DNA from: Reichenbachiella carrageenanivorans
GTDB taxonomy: Bacteria; Bacteroidota; Bacteroidia; Cytophagales; Cyclobacteriaceae
Length of the DNA: 64,000 nucleotides
NCBI RefSeq assembly: GCF_025639805.1
Contig: NZ_CP106735.1
Coordinates: 2,451,501-2,515,500 of the forward strand
Direction of reading: 5' to 3'
Shown: in pieces, positions 23,831 through 31,985 of the stretch
Layout of the letters: each line of letters starts with the position of its first letter
How positions within the stretch are numbered: the first letter of the stretch is position 1
The notes under the pieces: model-generated
Told to the model about the DNA's origin: nothing
Database searches by the model: none
What the model saw: only the letters and a program-made list of their open reading frames with translations
Position numbers and translations under genes: made by a program

Positions 23831-26830
23831 TTAGTTAGCCACAAGCTTTATGGTGTATTTCACCTTGTTGGCAAGTACATGCGCGATGTAAACACCTTGC
23901 TTTGGCGCAGTCCATTCCACTTCATTGATGGTGCGGAAGGTAGCTACTTGATGTCCACTGATGCTGTATATAGTAATATAAGCTTCCTCAGTAGCCTCGA
24001 ATTTGGTGGTGCGAGTAAAAGGATTCGGGTACACCTGTACGGTTCGCTCGCTTGGGTCTACTGTAGTGATGGTGATAGTCTCTCCTTCTTCATTTTCACC
24101 TTCGCCCTCTGTTTCCTCTTCCGTTTCTACTTCTTCTTCGGTCGCAACCCTTCCGTCACCTTCTGTATAGTCTATGGCATCGGGACCTACATGGGTGGCA
24201 TCCATCAGTCCGTTGGTGATAGGGTCTGTCGAGTTGTACTCATCCGCACCTAGATCGCGAGTGGTTTCAGTTGCCTGTCCTTCGCTGTCCGTGGTGATAT
24301 AGCTCATGGTATTGGTTACGGAGGCGTCTATGGCTGGGCTCAAGCTGGTGAGCTTATAGGTAGCATAAGGCACAGTCGCAGGACAGTTTGCTGCCGAAGC
24401 TCGACAATCGGATGATGCCAAGAGAGGATTTACATTGGCGGCTTCTGAAGCAGTAAATGTAAGGTCTCCCCAGGTGGCATCTCCTGTTGTATAGATTATA
24501 TTGTCTGCAAAGGTGACCCCGTCGGCTGCTCCAGCTTCATGTAGTGTGGTTACAGGGTTTGTGTCTTGTACAATGATGTTGTTGGCAATCAGACAATTTA
24601 CTGGAGGCTTACCCCAGTCTGTTCTGTACCCTATTTCAATATCCGAAGCATTGTTTACCAGGGTATTGTGGGTGAATTCTAGGTTTTCAACCAAGTAGTG
24701 TTTGGTGAGATCCGAAGAATTTGTCACGTTGCTGTTGGTAGCATCTCCTTGTGTCAGGGTGCATGCAGCATCCCAAAGCGAGCCAGTTAAGCCTTCAAAA
24801 TAATTGTTGAAGATCTTGTGATCTTTGCCATATACTCTCACACCCCCACATCCTATGGTGTTTTCTTCGAAGATGGCGGTTTTCCCTTGGCCAAGGAAAT
24901 AATTACCACTGACTTCACTGCCATCACCATGTCTGAGGGATACAGTACCTAGTGATTTTAAAAAGGTATTGTTTCGAATATAGTTTTGCCCTGATTTTAC
25001 TGAGATAATCTCTGGATCGCCATCGCACGCTTCAAATAAGTTGTTTTCTACTGTGCAAAAAGCCGAACTCAAAGACAAATCACTCATTCCGATCCTGATG
25101 GTTTCCTTTTCGTTGGTCACACGAGGCCCATTGTTTCTGAAGTGATTGTGATCGATACGGTCGTATTGAGAGACTTGAGGTGTACCGCCATGACTTCCGT
25201 CAATGACCAACCAAGCGCCAGAGTCGTCCTTGCCATCAAATAGGTTGTGATCCACTCTGTTGTGATGGCTATTACAGGAAGTGGCTTCCCAAATGTCTCC
25301 GATTAGAATCAATTTAGATCCGTCATCCCCTGTGTTCTTAAATACATTCTGACTGATTCTGATATTGTTACAGCCTGTTAGTTTAAACAGCGTATATACT
25401 TCTACATCGAAATCAAAACCTTTGAATGTGATATAAGCACAATTGGTCAATGAAAAGTAACTAGATCCTGTGAATTTAGCTTCTCCGATGTTTGCGGCTT
25501 CTATCGAAACAGGGTAATCTGCCGTGCCTCCTAGGTTTTTTATACTTCCGCCTGCGCCATCGTAGGTGCCGTTGGCAAGGATGATTCTATCGCCAGGGAG
25601 CATGTCATCAATCGCATCCTCTAGTTGAGAGTTATTGGCTACGTTTACGATACGTTCGCTAAATGTGCCTGGTGTCATGACCGCAGATACAGTTAAGTCC
25701 TGATCAATTGTAATTACTTCTTCGTCAGAATTTCCAGTGATACCCGACCAGGAAGTGAATTCATATCCAATGGCTGGAACTATAGAAAAGGTGATTTCAT
25801 CACCTACGTAGTATGGGCCTTCAGCTGGCGAGACTGTGATTGTACCTCCTGGGGGCTGAGTGATATCTATGGTGTATTCTGCAGGAGGATCAGTGTCATC
25901 TACAATGATACTGGCACCGAAGCTCACATTGTTGTCTACGGTGAACATGAAACTGGTGCTAGAGCCACTGAATCCGCCTGTCCATTTTTCAAATACATAG
26001 TGGTCGGCTACTTCGGTGATTGCTACGGTCACTTCAGTACCCACTTCATAGATTTCCTGATCAGGGGATAATGTGATTGTAGCGTTTTCAGGTTGAGTGA
26101 CAGTAATAGTACGTTCAATTGAAGGAGCAGTAAATGCAATGTCTGTAATGACATCCGTGCCTACATAGATATAATCAAGAGCAATATCTGTGATGCCTCC
26201 TTCGGAGTATATACGCAAGGAGTGATACTCTTTAGTATCTGGTTCGCGATTGGTACTGTAATTTTCTCTAAAGTCGAGCGTACCATCGATTATATTTCCA
26301 TTGACTGCAGCTTCGTAAGTCGCAGTGGCATAATTGGCACTTACGGATAATCGCATCCATTCACCCATGGTGTAGGACTCGGAAGGGACTGCTATTTTAG
26401 ACCAACTACTGTAAGCGTTAAGTATACCTGAAGTACTTATTTCAAACATGAAGGTTCTTTTTGAACTTCCTCCAAATAAGTCATATCCCGAGATGATGAT
26501 TGGCTCTACTGTATTGACTGTTAATACCTTAATCCAACAATCTATGTAGACTGTGCTGCCTAAACCTGTGACTTCGGGGTCGTAGGATAGGTGTTCAAGT
26601 GCTATTTCACTTTCTGTAGGTGTGCCGAATTGTACACCTTGGCTGCCTGTGCGGATGTAAGCAGGTGTTGTCACTACATTAGCTATGCCGCCTTCATGCA
26701 TTTCCCAAGCGTCTTGCCCTTCCAATCCCCCCAATGTGTAGTCGTCGAAGGAGGTTGAAATAACAGTTTGCGCATAGGCAAACTGCGTTACTAGTAAGCA
26801 TACTAGTAAATTTAGTAGTCTTGTTTTCAT
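23831..26830 (-). CDS. Secreted PL6 alginate lyase (chondroitinase-B fold) with type IX sorting domain
   Basis: 999 residues from the ATG at 26830 (MKTRLLNLLVCLLVTQFAYAQ); an upstream ATG adds ten non-homologous residues. After the signal peptide comes a LamG-like domain (about 25-235). Two InlB B-type repeats follow (ITVTQPENATITLSPDQ... and DITQPPGGTITVSPAEG...). The PL6 right-handed beta-helix spans about 400-850. Lys612 (EIISVKS) and Arg633 (VSLRHGDG) are 21 residues apart, as are the catalytic Lys and Arg of chondroitinase B and PL6 alginate lyases. An acidic Glu/Gly linker (about 900-915) leads to a type IX sorting domain (VQVYPNPFTRTTKFEA... to KLVAN). The product is likely released or displayed on the surface and cleaves alginate beta-(1,4) bonds by elimination. 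Confidence 0.9.
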   Translation of the reverse strand: MKTRLLNLLVCLLVTQFAYAQTVISTSFDDYTLGGLEGQDAWEMHEGGIANVVTTPAYIRTGSQGVQFGTPTESEIALEHLSYDPEVTGLGSTVYIDCWIKVLTVNTVEPIIISGYDLFGGSSKRTFMFEISTSGILNAYSSWSKIAVPSESYTMGEWMRLSVSANYATATYEAAVNGNIIDGTLDFRENYSTNREPDTKEYHSLRIYSEGGITDIALDYIYVGTDVITDIAFTAPSIERTITVTQPENATITLSPDQEIYEVGTEVTVAITEVADHYVFEKWTGGFSGSSTSFMFTVDNNVSFGASIIVDDTDPPAEYTIDITQPPGGTITVSPAEGPYYVGDEITFSIVPAIGYEFTSWSGITGNSDEEVITIDQDLTVSAVMTPGTFSERIVNVANNSQLEDAIDDMLPGDRIILANGTYDGAGGSIKNLGGTADYPVSIEAANIGEAKFTGSSYFSLTNCAYITFKGFDFDVEVYTLFKLTGCNNIRISQNVFKNTGDDGSKLILIGDIWEATSCNSHHNRVDHNLFDGKDDSGAWLVIDGSHGGTPQVSQYDRIDHNHFRNNGPRVTNEKETIRIGMSDLSLSSAFCTVENNLFEACDGDPEIISVKSGQNYIRNNTFLKSLGTVSLRHGDGSEVSGNYFLGQGKTAIFEENTIGCGGVRVYGKDHKIFNNYFEGLTGSLWDAACTLTQGDATNSNVTNSSDLTKHYLVENLEFTHNTLVNNASDIEIGYRTDWGKPPVNCLIANNIIVQDTNPVTTLHEAGAADGVTFADNIIYTTGDATWGDLTFTASEAANVNPLLASSDCRASAANCPATVPYATYKLTSLSPAIDASVTNTMSYITTDSEGQATETTRDLGADEYNSTDPITNGLMDATHVGPDAIDYTEGDGRVATEEEVETEEETEGEGENEEGETITITTVDPSERTVQVYPNPFTRTTKFEATEEAYITIYSISGHQVATFRTINEVEWTAPKQGVYIAHVLANKVKYTIKLVAN

Positions 26831-26983
26831 ACGTTTTGTTTTTGCTGATAGATAAATCAATGCACTGGATTCGATACGTACTCCTCGGTAGGTGAAACTC
26901 GAAAAGTAACAGGTTTACTGATTGCAAACCTTGGCCGTGTTACTGAACTGGTCCTCACTTAGGAGATGATGCTCACCAATGAC

Positions 26984-27127
26984 TGGTAAACCAATTTAAA
27001 AATTGAATATGGGTAAACCAATAAGTGGCTGTGTGAGAAAATTGGTTTTTCCCTAATAAAGGATTATAGAGCCTTTTTTGTAAAAAAAGAGGAGTAAAAT
27101 AATTATTAAAATAATTGGTCAACCAAT
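26984..27127. promoter_or_regulatory. Three TGGT-N2-ACCA palindromes upstream of the alginate lyase
   Basis: TGGTAAACCA at 26984-26993, GGTAAACC at 27012-27019 and ATTGGTCAACCAAT at 27114-27127 are palindromes of one type. The first and third share the downstream string AACCAATTTAAA. The half-site and 2-base spacing fit the TnGTnnnACnA-like consensus of FadR-subfamily GntR regulators, which control alginate genes in several marine bacteria. They lie 154-297 bases from the lyase start. Regulator assignment is inference. Confidence 0.5.
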
Positions 27128-27218
27128 TTAAATATTTGATACTGCTGACATGAAAGAGCCAAAACAATATGGGTACAATGGAATTATTAGGTTCATGTCA
27201 AATGGGTCTTTGTTAAAC

Positions 27219-27255
27219 AAAAAAAGGGAACTCAATTGATTGGGCTCCTTTTCTG
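27219..27255 (-). terminator. Terminator of the decayed Ig-like repeat gene
   Basis: Read leftward, an imperfect 10-bp stem (GGAGCCCAAT / ATTGAGTTCC) with a tiny loop is followed by seven T residues. It lies 60 bases past the stop of the broken Big_2 gene and supports leftward transcription of the ancestral gene. Confidence 0.55.
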
Positions 27256-27315
27256 TATGTTGTCGATGAGGCAGAAATTGTCCTCTACCCAACGCAAGAT
27301 TATATTTTATCAAAG

Positions 27316-27690
27316 TCAAGGATCAGGAGGAAACACGGTAACCTCAATAGAACCTGTTATACCAGAACCATCAGTAGCTGTTATGGTAGCAGTTCCAGGA
27401 GAGATTCCTGTTACTACTCCTGTGTTTTCGTTGACCGTCGCAGATGGGTTATCTGATTCCCAAGTAACACTTTTCACGCTGGCATTGGCCGGTAAAATGG
27501 CAGTGTAGGGTTTCCGCCATAAATACTGCTGGAGATGACCCACCACGGTCTTCAGTAACCGTAATGCTGGTAACTAATACTGCTCCACCACCTGCAGTGA
27601 TAGTTGCCGTCAGTTCGCCAGTGGTGCCTGATCCGTCATTGGCGGTGATGGTACATGTACCTGCCGATACGCCTGTTACCTTCGATAAAA
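27316..27690 (-). pseudogene. Remnant of a bacterial Ig-like (Big_2) repeat protein, frameshifted and 5'-truncated
   Basis: Two Big_2-type Ig repeats are recognisable on the minus strand but in different frames. The upstream one ends in KVTGVSAGTCTITANDGSG and is followed by VLVTSITVTED. The downstream one continues in another frame as ILPANASVKSVTWESDNP, then NENTGVVTGISPGTATITA and a stop at 27316. A frameshift therefore lies near 27510. Homology begins abruptly near 27690, with unrelated sequence beyond, so the catalytic or main part of the gene has been deleted. Proteins with such repeats in this phylum are often secreted carbohydrate enzymes, which would fit the alginate-lyase neighbour. 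There is no promoter or start codon. Confidence 0.75.
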
Positions 27691-27803
27691 AAGTAATTGT
27701 AAAAAAGGGTGAGCTAAACCATCGTTTTACTGATGTGAGGAGGGAGAGATATTGTTTTTTGATGAGCACTTAGTGCTGCTGGTTTTTGAGATCTGTTTTG
27801 GAG

Positions 27804-30800
27804 TTAATCCAGTTCTTTCAGGTCTACAGGTACTACGCGAGAGACTCCTTGCTCTACCATAGTAACACCGTAGATCACGTCTGTAGAGATCATCGTACGT
27901 TTGTTGTGCGTTACGATAATGAATTGGGACTCGTTGGAGAAGTCACGAATAATGTTGTTGAATTTGTCGATGTTGGCATCATCGAGCGGTGCATCTACTT
28001 CGTCGAAGATACAAAACGGAGCAGGCTTCAGTAGATAGATGGCAAATAGGAGTGAAGTAGCTGTGAGTGTTTTCTCACCACCCGACAATTGATTGATGCT
28101 GAGTGGGCGTTTGCCTTTTGGTTTGGCCATAATTTCGATGGCAGATTCTAATGGATCGTCTGGGTTGGATAGACGCAAATCGCATTGATCTTCTTCTGTA
28201 AACAATGATCGAAATACTCTAATGAAGTTGGTTTTGATACTTTCGAAGGCTTCTAAGAAGGTGCCCTTGGCTACTGCGTCTATTTCACTGATTGTTTCCA
28301 TCAATGATTCCTTGGCTTTGAGTAGGTCTTCTTTTTGAGATACGATGAAATCATGTCGTTCCTTGATTTCTTCATAGGCTTCCATGGCCATGGGGTTGAT
28401 TGGTCCCATGGTGTCCATGCGGTTTTTGAGTTTTTCTACATGAGCTCTGATTTCTTCTTCACTCAAATTTTGAATGGCGGCGCTTTTTTCTTCGTCCTCT
28501 TTGCCGTCTATTAGCAATTGGTCGATGTCGATGTTGAATTCGACCGATAATCGCTCTTTTACACCCGAGAGTTTCAGACGAGTTTCGTTGAGCTCGTTTT
28601 GTACTTCCATGGTACTTGCATCAGTTTGCTCACGTTCTCTTTGGATCTCTCTGGCTTCTTTTTCTACAGTTTCGATCAGTTCTCTTTCTGCGTAGTAGGC
28701 CTTTTCTGATTCGGTTACGGCGGTTTCGATAGACTCTTTCTCTTCGTACATTTCGATGAGTTGATCATCGTTAGAGTCAGATTTTTCTACAAGTTGCCTG
28801 ACTTCCTCGTCTGTTTGCTTGAGTTCGGATTGGTTTTTTTCTATACGCTCTTTAGCCGATTCGAGATTGGCCTCTTTGTGTGTAATCTCTTGAATGATAC
28901 TACTCACCTTGTTTTGTTGTTGGTGGTAGAGTATGTTTTCCTGATTAAACGCAGCAGATTTTTCGTTGAGCTGTTCGTTGTGTACGACAAGTTTTTCTTT
29001 GAAACTACTATTTCGTAGTTCGAGTTCTTCTAGTAGTTTTTGTTCGCTTTCCTTTTTAGGAGATAGTTCGGCGATCTCTTCGTTGAGCTCATTGATCTTT
29101 TCTAAGATATCTTCACTCTTGTTTGTGTTTTCTGTGAGCAGGTTGGCAAATTGCTCTTGTTTAGTAGTGAAGGATACATGCTCTTCTTTGATCTGGGCGA
29201 GTTCTGTTTGTACTTGTTCGAGCTGTTCTTCAAAGTTGTTCTCTTTGAAGCGATTCAAATCAGAGACTTTTTCTTCGAGGTTGGCTTTTACTTCGTTTAG
29301 TTTGGTGGTGAGCTTTTTTATTGAAGTGGAAAGCTTTTCTAGGTTTTTGGCACGTCCGATTCGTTTTCCTTCAAACAATCCTACGGACCCACCAGATATG
29401 CTAAACTGTCTGTCGATCACTTTGCCGCTTTTGGTGATTAGTACGGTGTCCTGATGTTCTATGCCTTCGGTGTCGTTGAAATTACTGATGTATACATTAT
29501 CTAAAATGTAGCCGATCAGTTTTTTGTATTTAGGGTCGTATTCTACCACTTCAGTGGCAGGCACGGCATTTTGTATCAGTGCAGTGTGTGAGGGTTTGAA
29601 TTTTTCAAATCGATCTAGAATAAAGAAATGTGCTTTGCCTTTAGAGGCGTCGCTTAGGATGTTGATTGCCTTGAAGGCTTCGGCTTCAGTGTCTACGATG
29701 TAGTAGTTCATGTACGATTCGAGATAGTTCTCTACCGTTACTCTATATTCTTCTGGACAGGTGAGTACATCAGAAAGAAGTGGTGCGTTTTTGCTCCAGC
29801 TGGTCTCTTTTTTTAGAAATTTGATGGCTTCAGGAAAGCCTTCTAAATTGTCTACTAATGACTTGGTGAGATTATATTCGTTTTGAGAAGCGTCTAGTTT
29901 TCTGTTGACTTGGGTCAGTTCTTCACGGATTACTTCTATGGTCTTTTCAGAATGAGTGATTCTGTTTTTGAGCTCTTCGTCTTTGGATTTGAGGTAGTCA
30001 TATTGCTCTTGTTTTTCCTTTTTTTCTAATTCAATTTCAGCAATTCGCTTTTCGAAATTTTGAAGGTTTTCTGTTTTGCTAGAGGTGTCTGTAGCTGCTT
30101 TTTCTAGCTCTTGTTTTAGCGAGCTTACCTGTATCGATTTGATCTCTAGTGATTTGATCAGTTGATACACCTCTTCTTTTTTGTTTGTATAGTTTTGGTT
30201 GAGCTCCTCTCCTTCATTTTTAAAAGCTTCGTTTTTAGCTTTTTCTTCTTCGAAGTCCTGTTTGAGCGTTTCTAGTTTGTAAAAGATCTCGTTGAGTATT
30301 TTTTCTGCACTAATCTTTTCATTGCTCAGGCTCGATACAGAAAAGGATGCGCGTTCGCTGCTTTTTCTGTCTTGCTCTATAATCTCTTTGAGGCTATCAC
30401 TCCGGCCGTTCAAAAATCGGAGTCGTTCATTTTTGATTTTTTTTTCGCTTTCGTACTGACGAATTTTGTTTACGTGCTCATTGAGTGTTTTCTGTCTCGA
30501 CGCAAGTGTTTTCTCTTTGCTTACCAGATCTGCTTTAGATTTTTCAGCTTGTGCTTCTTTTTCTGCGAGCTGCTTGTTGAGGCTTGTTTTTTTGTCGTTA
30601 TTGAGCTCAGATGCTTTTTTGAGTTCTTCTAGTTTTTCTTTTTGCTGCTGTAGTGTTTGCTTGGCGAGCTGTACACTATAGGTTTTGTAGTCTTCTTTTA
30701 CTTGGTAGTATTTCTGTGCTTGTTTTGCTTGTCGCTCTAGTGATTTTAGGTTTTTATCTATTTCAAAAAGCAAATCTTCTACACGATCCAAATCTGCGTC

Positions 30801-31352
30801 GGTGTCGTTGAGCTTTTTGAGTGTTTCTTTTTTTCTTATTTTGAACTTAGAAATACCTGCAGCCTCTTCGAAAAGTCCTCTTCGAGAGTTGTCTTTGTCA
30901 TTGAGGATATTGTCTACCATGCCCAGTTCGATGATAGCGTAGCTGTTAGAAGCGATCCCTGTATCTAGAAATAAGCTGGTGATGTCTTTTAGTCGGCAGG
31001 TGACTCCGTTGAGCTGATACTCACTTTCGCCTGAGCGATAATAGCGGCGAGTAATAGTAACGTTAGAGTATTCGGTAGGAAGGAGGTTTTTGGTGTTTTT
31101 AAATGAAAGAGATACTTCGGCTAGTTGTGTGGGTTTTCTGTTTTTGGTGCCGTTAAAGATGATGTTGTCCATCTTTTCTGAACGTAAAGATTTTACTTTT
31201 TGCTCTCCTAATACCCAGCGAATCGAATCTACCACGTTGGATTTGCCGCAGCCATTGGGTCCCACTATTCCAGTAATTCCTTCATCAAAGTTAATGACCA
31301 CTTTGTCACCAAAACTTTTGAATCCTTTAATCTCTAACTTGGTCAGTTGCAT
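27804..31352 (-). CDS. smc: Chromosome partition protein SMC
   Basis: 1182-residue SMC ATPase that organises and segregates the chromosome. The N-terminal head has Walker A GPNGCGKSN (31-39) and a Q-loop near SLRSEKMDNIIFNGT. Long coiled coils (about 165-500 and 670-1010) flank a hinge domain (about 510-640; FPEAIKFLKK, LLSDVLTCPEEY). The C-terminal head has the signature LSGGEKTLTATSLLFAIY, Walker B FCIFDEVDAPLDD and the D-loop. The length is standard. There are no adjacent scpA/scpB genes. It is divergent from the small membrane protein gene at 31500. Confidence 0.97.
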   Translation of the reverse strand: MQLTKLEIKGFKSFGDKVVINFDEGITGIVGPNGCGKSNVVDSIRWVLGEQKVKSLRSEKMDNIIFNGTKNRKPTQLAEVSLSFKNTKNLLPTEYSNVTITRRYYRSGESEYQLNGVTCRLKDITSLFLDTGIASNSYAIIELGMVDNILNDKDNSRRGLFEEAAGISKFKIRKKETLKKLNDTDADLDRVEDLLFEIDKNLKSLERQAKQAQKYYQVKEDYKTYSVQLAKQTLQQQKEKLEELKKASELNNDKKTSLNKQLAEKEAQAEKSKADLVSKEKTLASRQKTLNEHVNKIRQYESEKKIKNERLRFLNGRSDSLKEIIEQDRKSSERASFSVSSLSNEKISAEKILNEIFYKLETLKQDFEEEKAKNEAFKNEGEELNQNYTNKKEEVYQLIKSLEIKSIQVSSLKQELEKAATDTSSKTENLQNFEKRIAEIELEKKEKQEQYDYLKSKDEELKNRITHSEKTIEVIREELTQVNRKLDASQNEYNLTKSLVDNLEGFPEAIKFLKKETSWSKNAPLLSDVLTCPEEYRVTVENYLESYMNYYIVDTEAEAFKAINILSDASKGKAHFFILDRFEKFKPSHTALIQNAVPATEVVEYDPKYKKLIGYILDNVYISNFNDTEGIEHQDTVLITKSGKVIDRQFSISGGSVGLFEGKRIGRAKNLEKLSTSIKKLTTKLNEVKANLEEKVSDLNRFKENNFEEQLEQVQTELAQIKEEHVSFTTKQEQFANLLTENTNKSEDILEKINELNEEIAELSPKKESEQKLLEELELRNSSFKEKLVVHNEQLNEKSAAFNQENILYHQQQNKVSSIIQEITHKEANLESAKERIEKNQSELKQTDEEVRQLVEKSDSNDDQLIEMYEEKESIETAVTESEKAYYAERELIETVEKEAREIQREREQTDASTMEVQNELNETRLKLSGVKERLSVEFNIDIDQLLIDGKEDEEKSAAIQNLSEEEIRAHVEKLKNRMDTMGPINPMAMEAYEEIKERHDFIVSQKEDLLKAKESLMETISEIDAVAKGTFLEAFESIKTNFIRVFRSLFTEEDQCDLRLSNPDDPLESAIEIMAKPKGKRPLSINQLSGGEKTLTATSLLFAIYLLKPAPFCIFDEVDAPLDDANIDKFNNIIRDFSNESQFIIVTHNKRTMISTDVIYGVTMVEQGVSRVVPVDLKELD

Positions 31353-31436
31353 CCAGTATACACTTTTTTCAGAACCAACAAATTTAGAATTATTTCTGAA
31401 ACGGCTATCTAGCGAAATATCAAACTTATTAACAAT

Positions 31437-31495
31437 TAAACCACATTCTGAACTGGTGGTTTATGGGAAGAATATTGGTTTTTTAATTACATTTG
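31437..31495. promoter_or_regulatory. Divergent regulatory region: inverted repeat and TACATTTG box
   Basis: TAAACCAC (31437-31444) and GTGGTTTA (31456-31463) form an inverted repeat between the divergent smc and 31500 genes. TACATTTG (31488-31495) fits the Bacteroidota -7 consensus TAnnTTTG and ends four bases before the ATG at 31500, which would give a leaderless mRNA. No good -33 TTG lies at the usual 19-base spacing. Confidence 0.35.
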
Positions 31496-31499
31496 ATTC

Positions 31500-31985
31500 A
31501 TGGACGATTCAGTAATCTATTATCTGGTATTAGGGGCTATTTATCTTCTTTCGAAAGTATTTAAAAAGAAGAAAGAAAATGAGCCTGTAAATATGGAGGA
31601 GTATGATGAGGAACAATCGTCTAGGCCTGCCAAAAAAGCACCACCTACCTTTGAAGATCTCTTGAAGGAGTTGACTGGAGAAAGTAGCTCTTCTTATACG
31701 GAAGAGGAACGTACTCAGCCTTTGACGCCGGCTGAGCCTGTCTTGGCTACTGATATAATTGATTATCAGAGACAAAATATAGAGGCCGTAGCCCCTGATG
31801 AAATGATTGATATTGTACCTCACAAGCCTTTGGAGCGCAAAAAGATTGAATTTATGCGTAATGATAAATTTGCGCTAGAGGAATACGATGACGAAATGGC
31901 TGAAGGTATCGAAGAAATGCTCTCAGACTATGATGGTATTCGTCAAGCGATCGTTCTCAAAGAAGTGCTTGATCGAAAATACTAG
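31500..31985 (+). CDS. Small membrane-anchored acidic protein, unknown function
   Basis: 161 residues: one N-terminal membrane helix (SVIYYLVLGAIYLLSKVF, about 4-21), a basic stop-transfer stretch KKKKE, then an acidic, low-complexity, probably disordered cytoplasmic tail. The tail contains PPTFEDLLKELTG and a C-terminal helix ending in GIRQAIVLKEVLDRKY. Similar short proteins appear in Bacteroidota beside smc or nadE, but I cannot name a family. It is divergent from smc, and its stop overlaps that of converging nadE by 4 bases. Confidence 0.65.
   Translation: MDDSVIYYLVLGAIYLLSKVFKKKKENEPVNMEEYDEEQSSRPAKKAPPTFEDLLKELTGESSSSYTEEERTQPLTPAEPVLATDIIDYQRQNIEAVAPDEMIDIVPHKPLERKKIEFMRNDKFALEEYDDEMAEGIEEMLSDYDGIRQAIVLKEVLDRKY

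Noticed and set aside
25981..26100. The InlB B-type repeats of the alginate lyase as a separate adhesin gene.
   Set aside because: They are in frame with the signal peptide and the PL6 domain; they are internal linker domains of one enzyme.
27236..27508. A plus-strand frame of 90 codons in the alginate-lyase gap.
   Set aside because: It is the reverse complement of the Big_2 repeats; the real coding sense is leftward.
28474..30681. Several open frames on the plus strand opposite smc (for example 28966-29454).
   Set aside because: They mirror the coiled-coil codons of smc; Ser/Leu/Phe-rich translations without a family or start signals.
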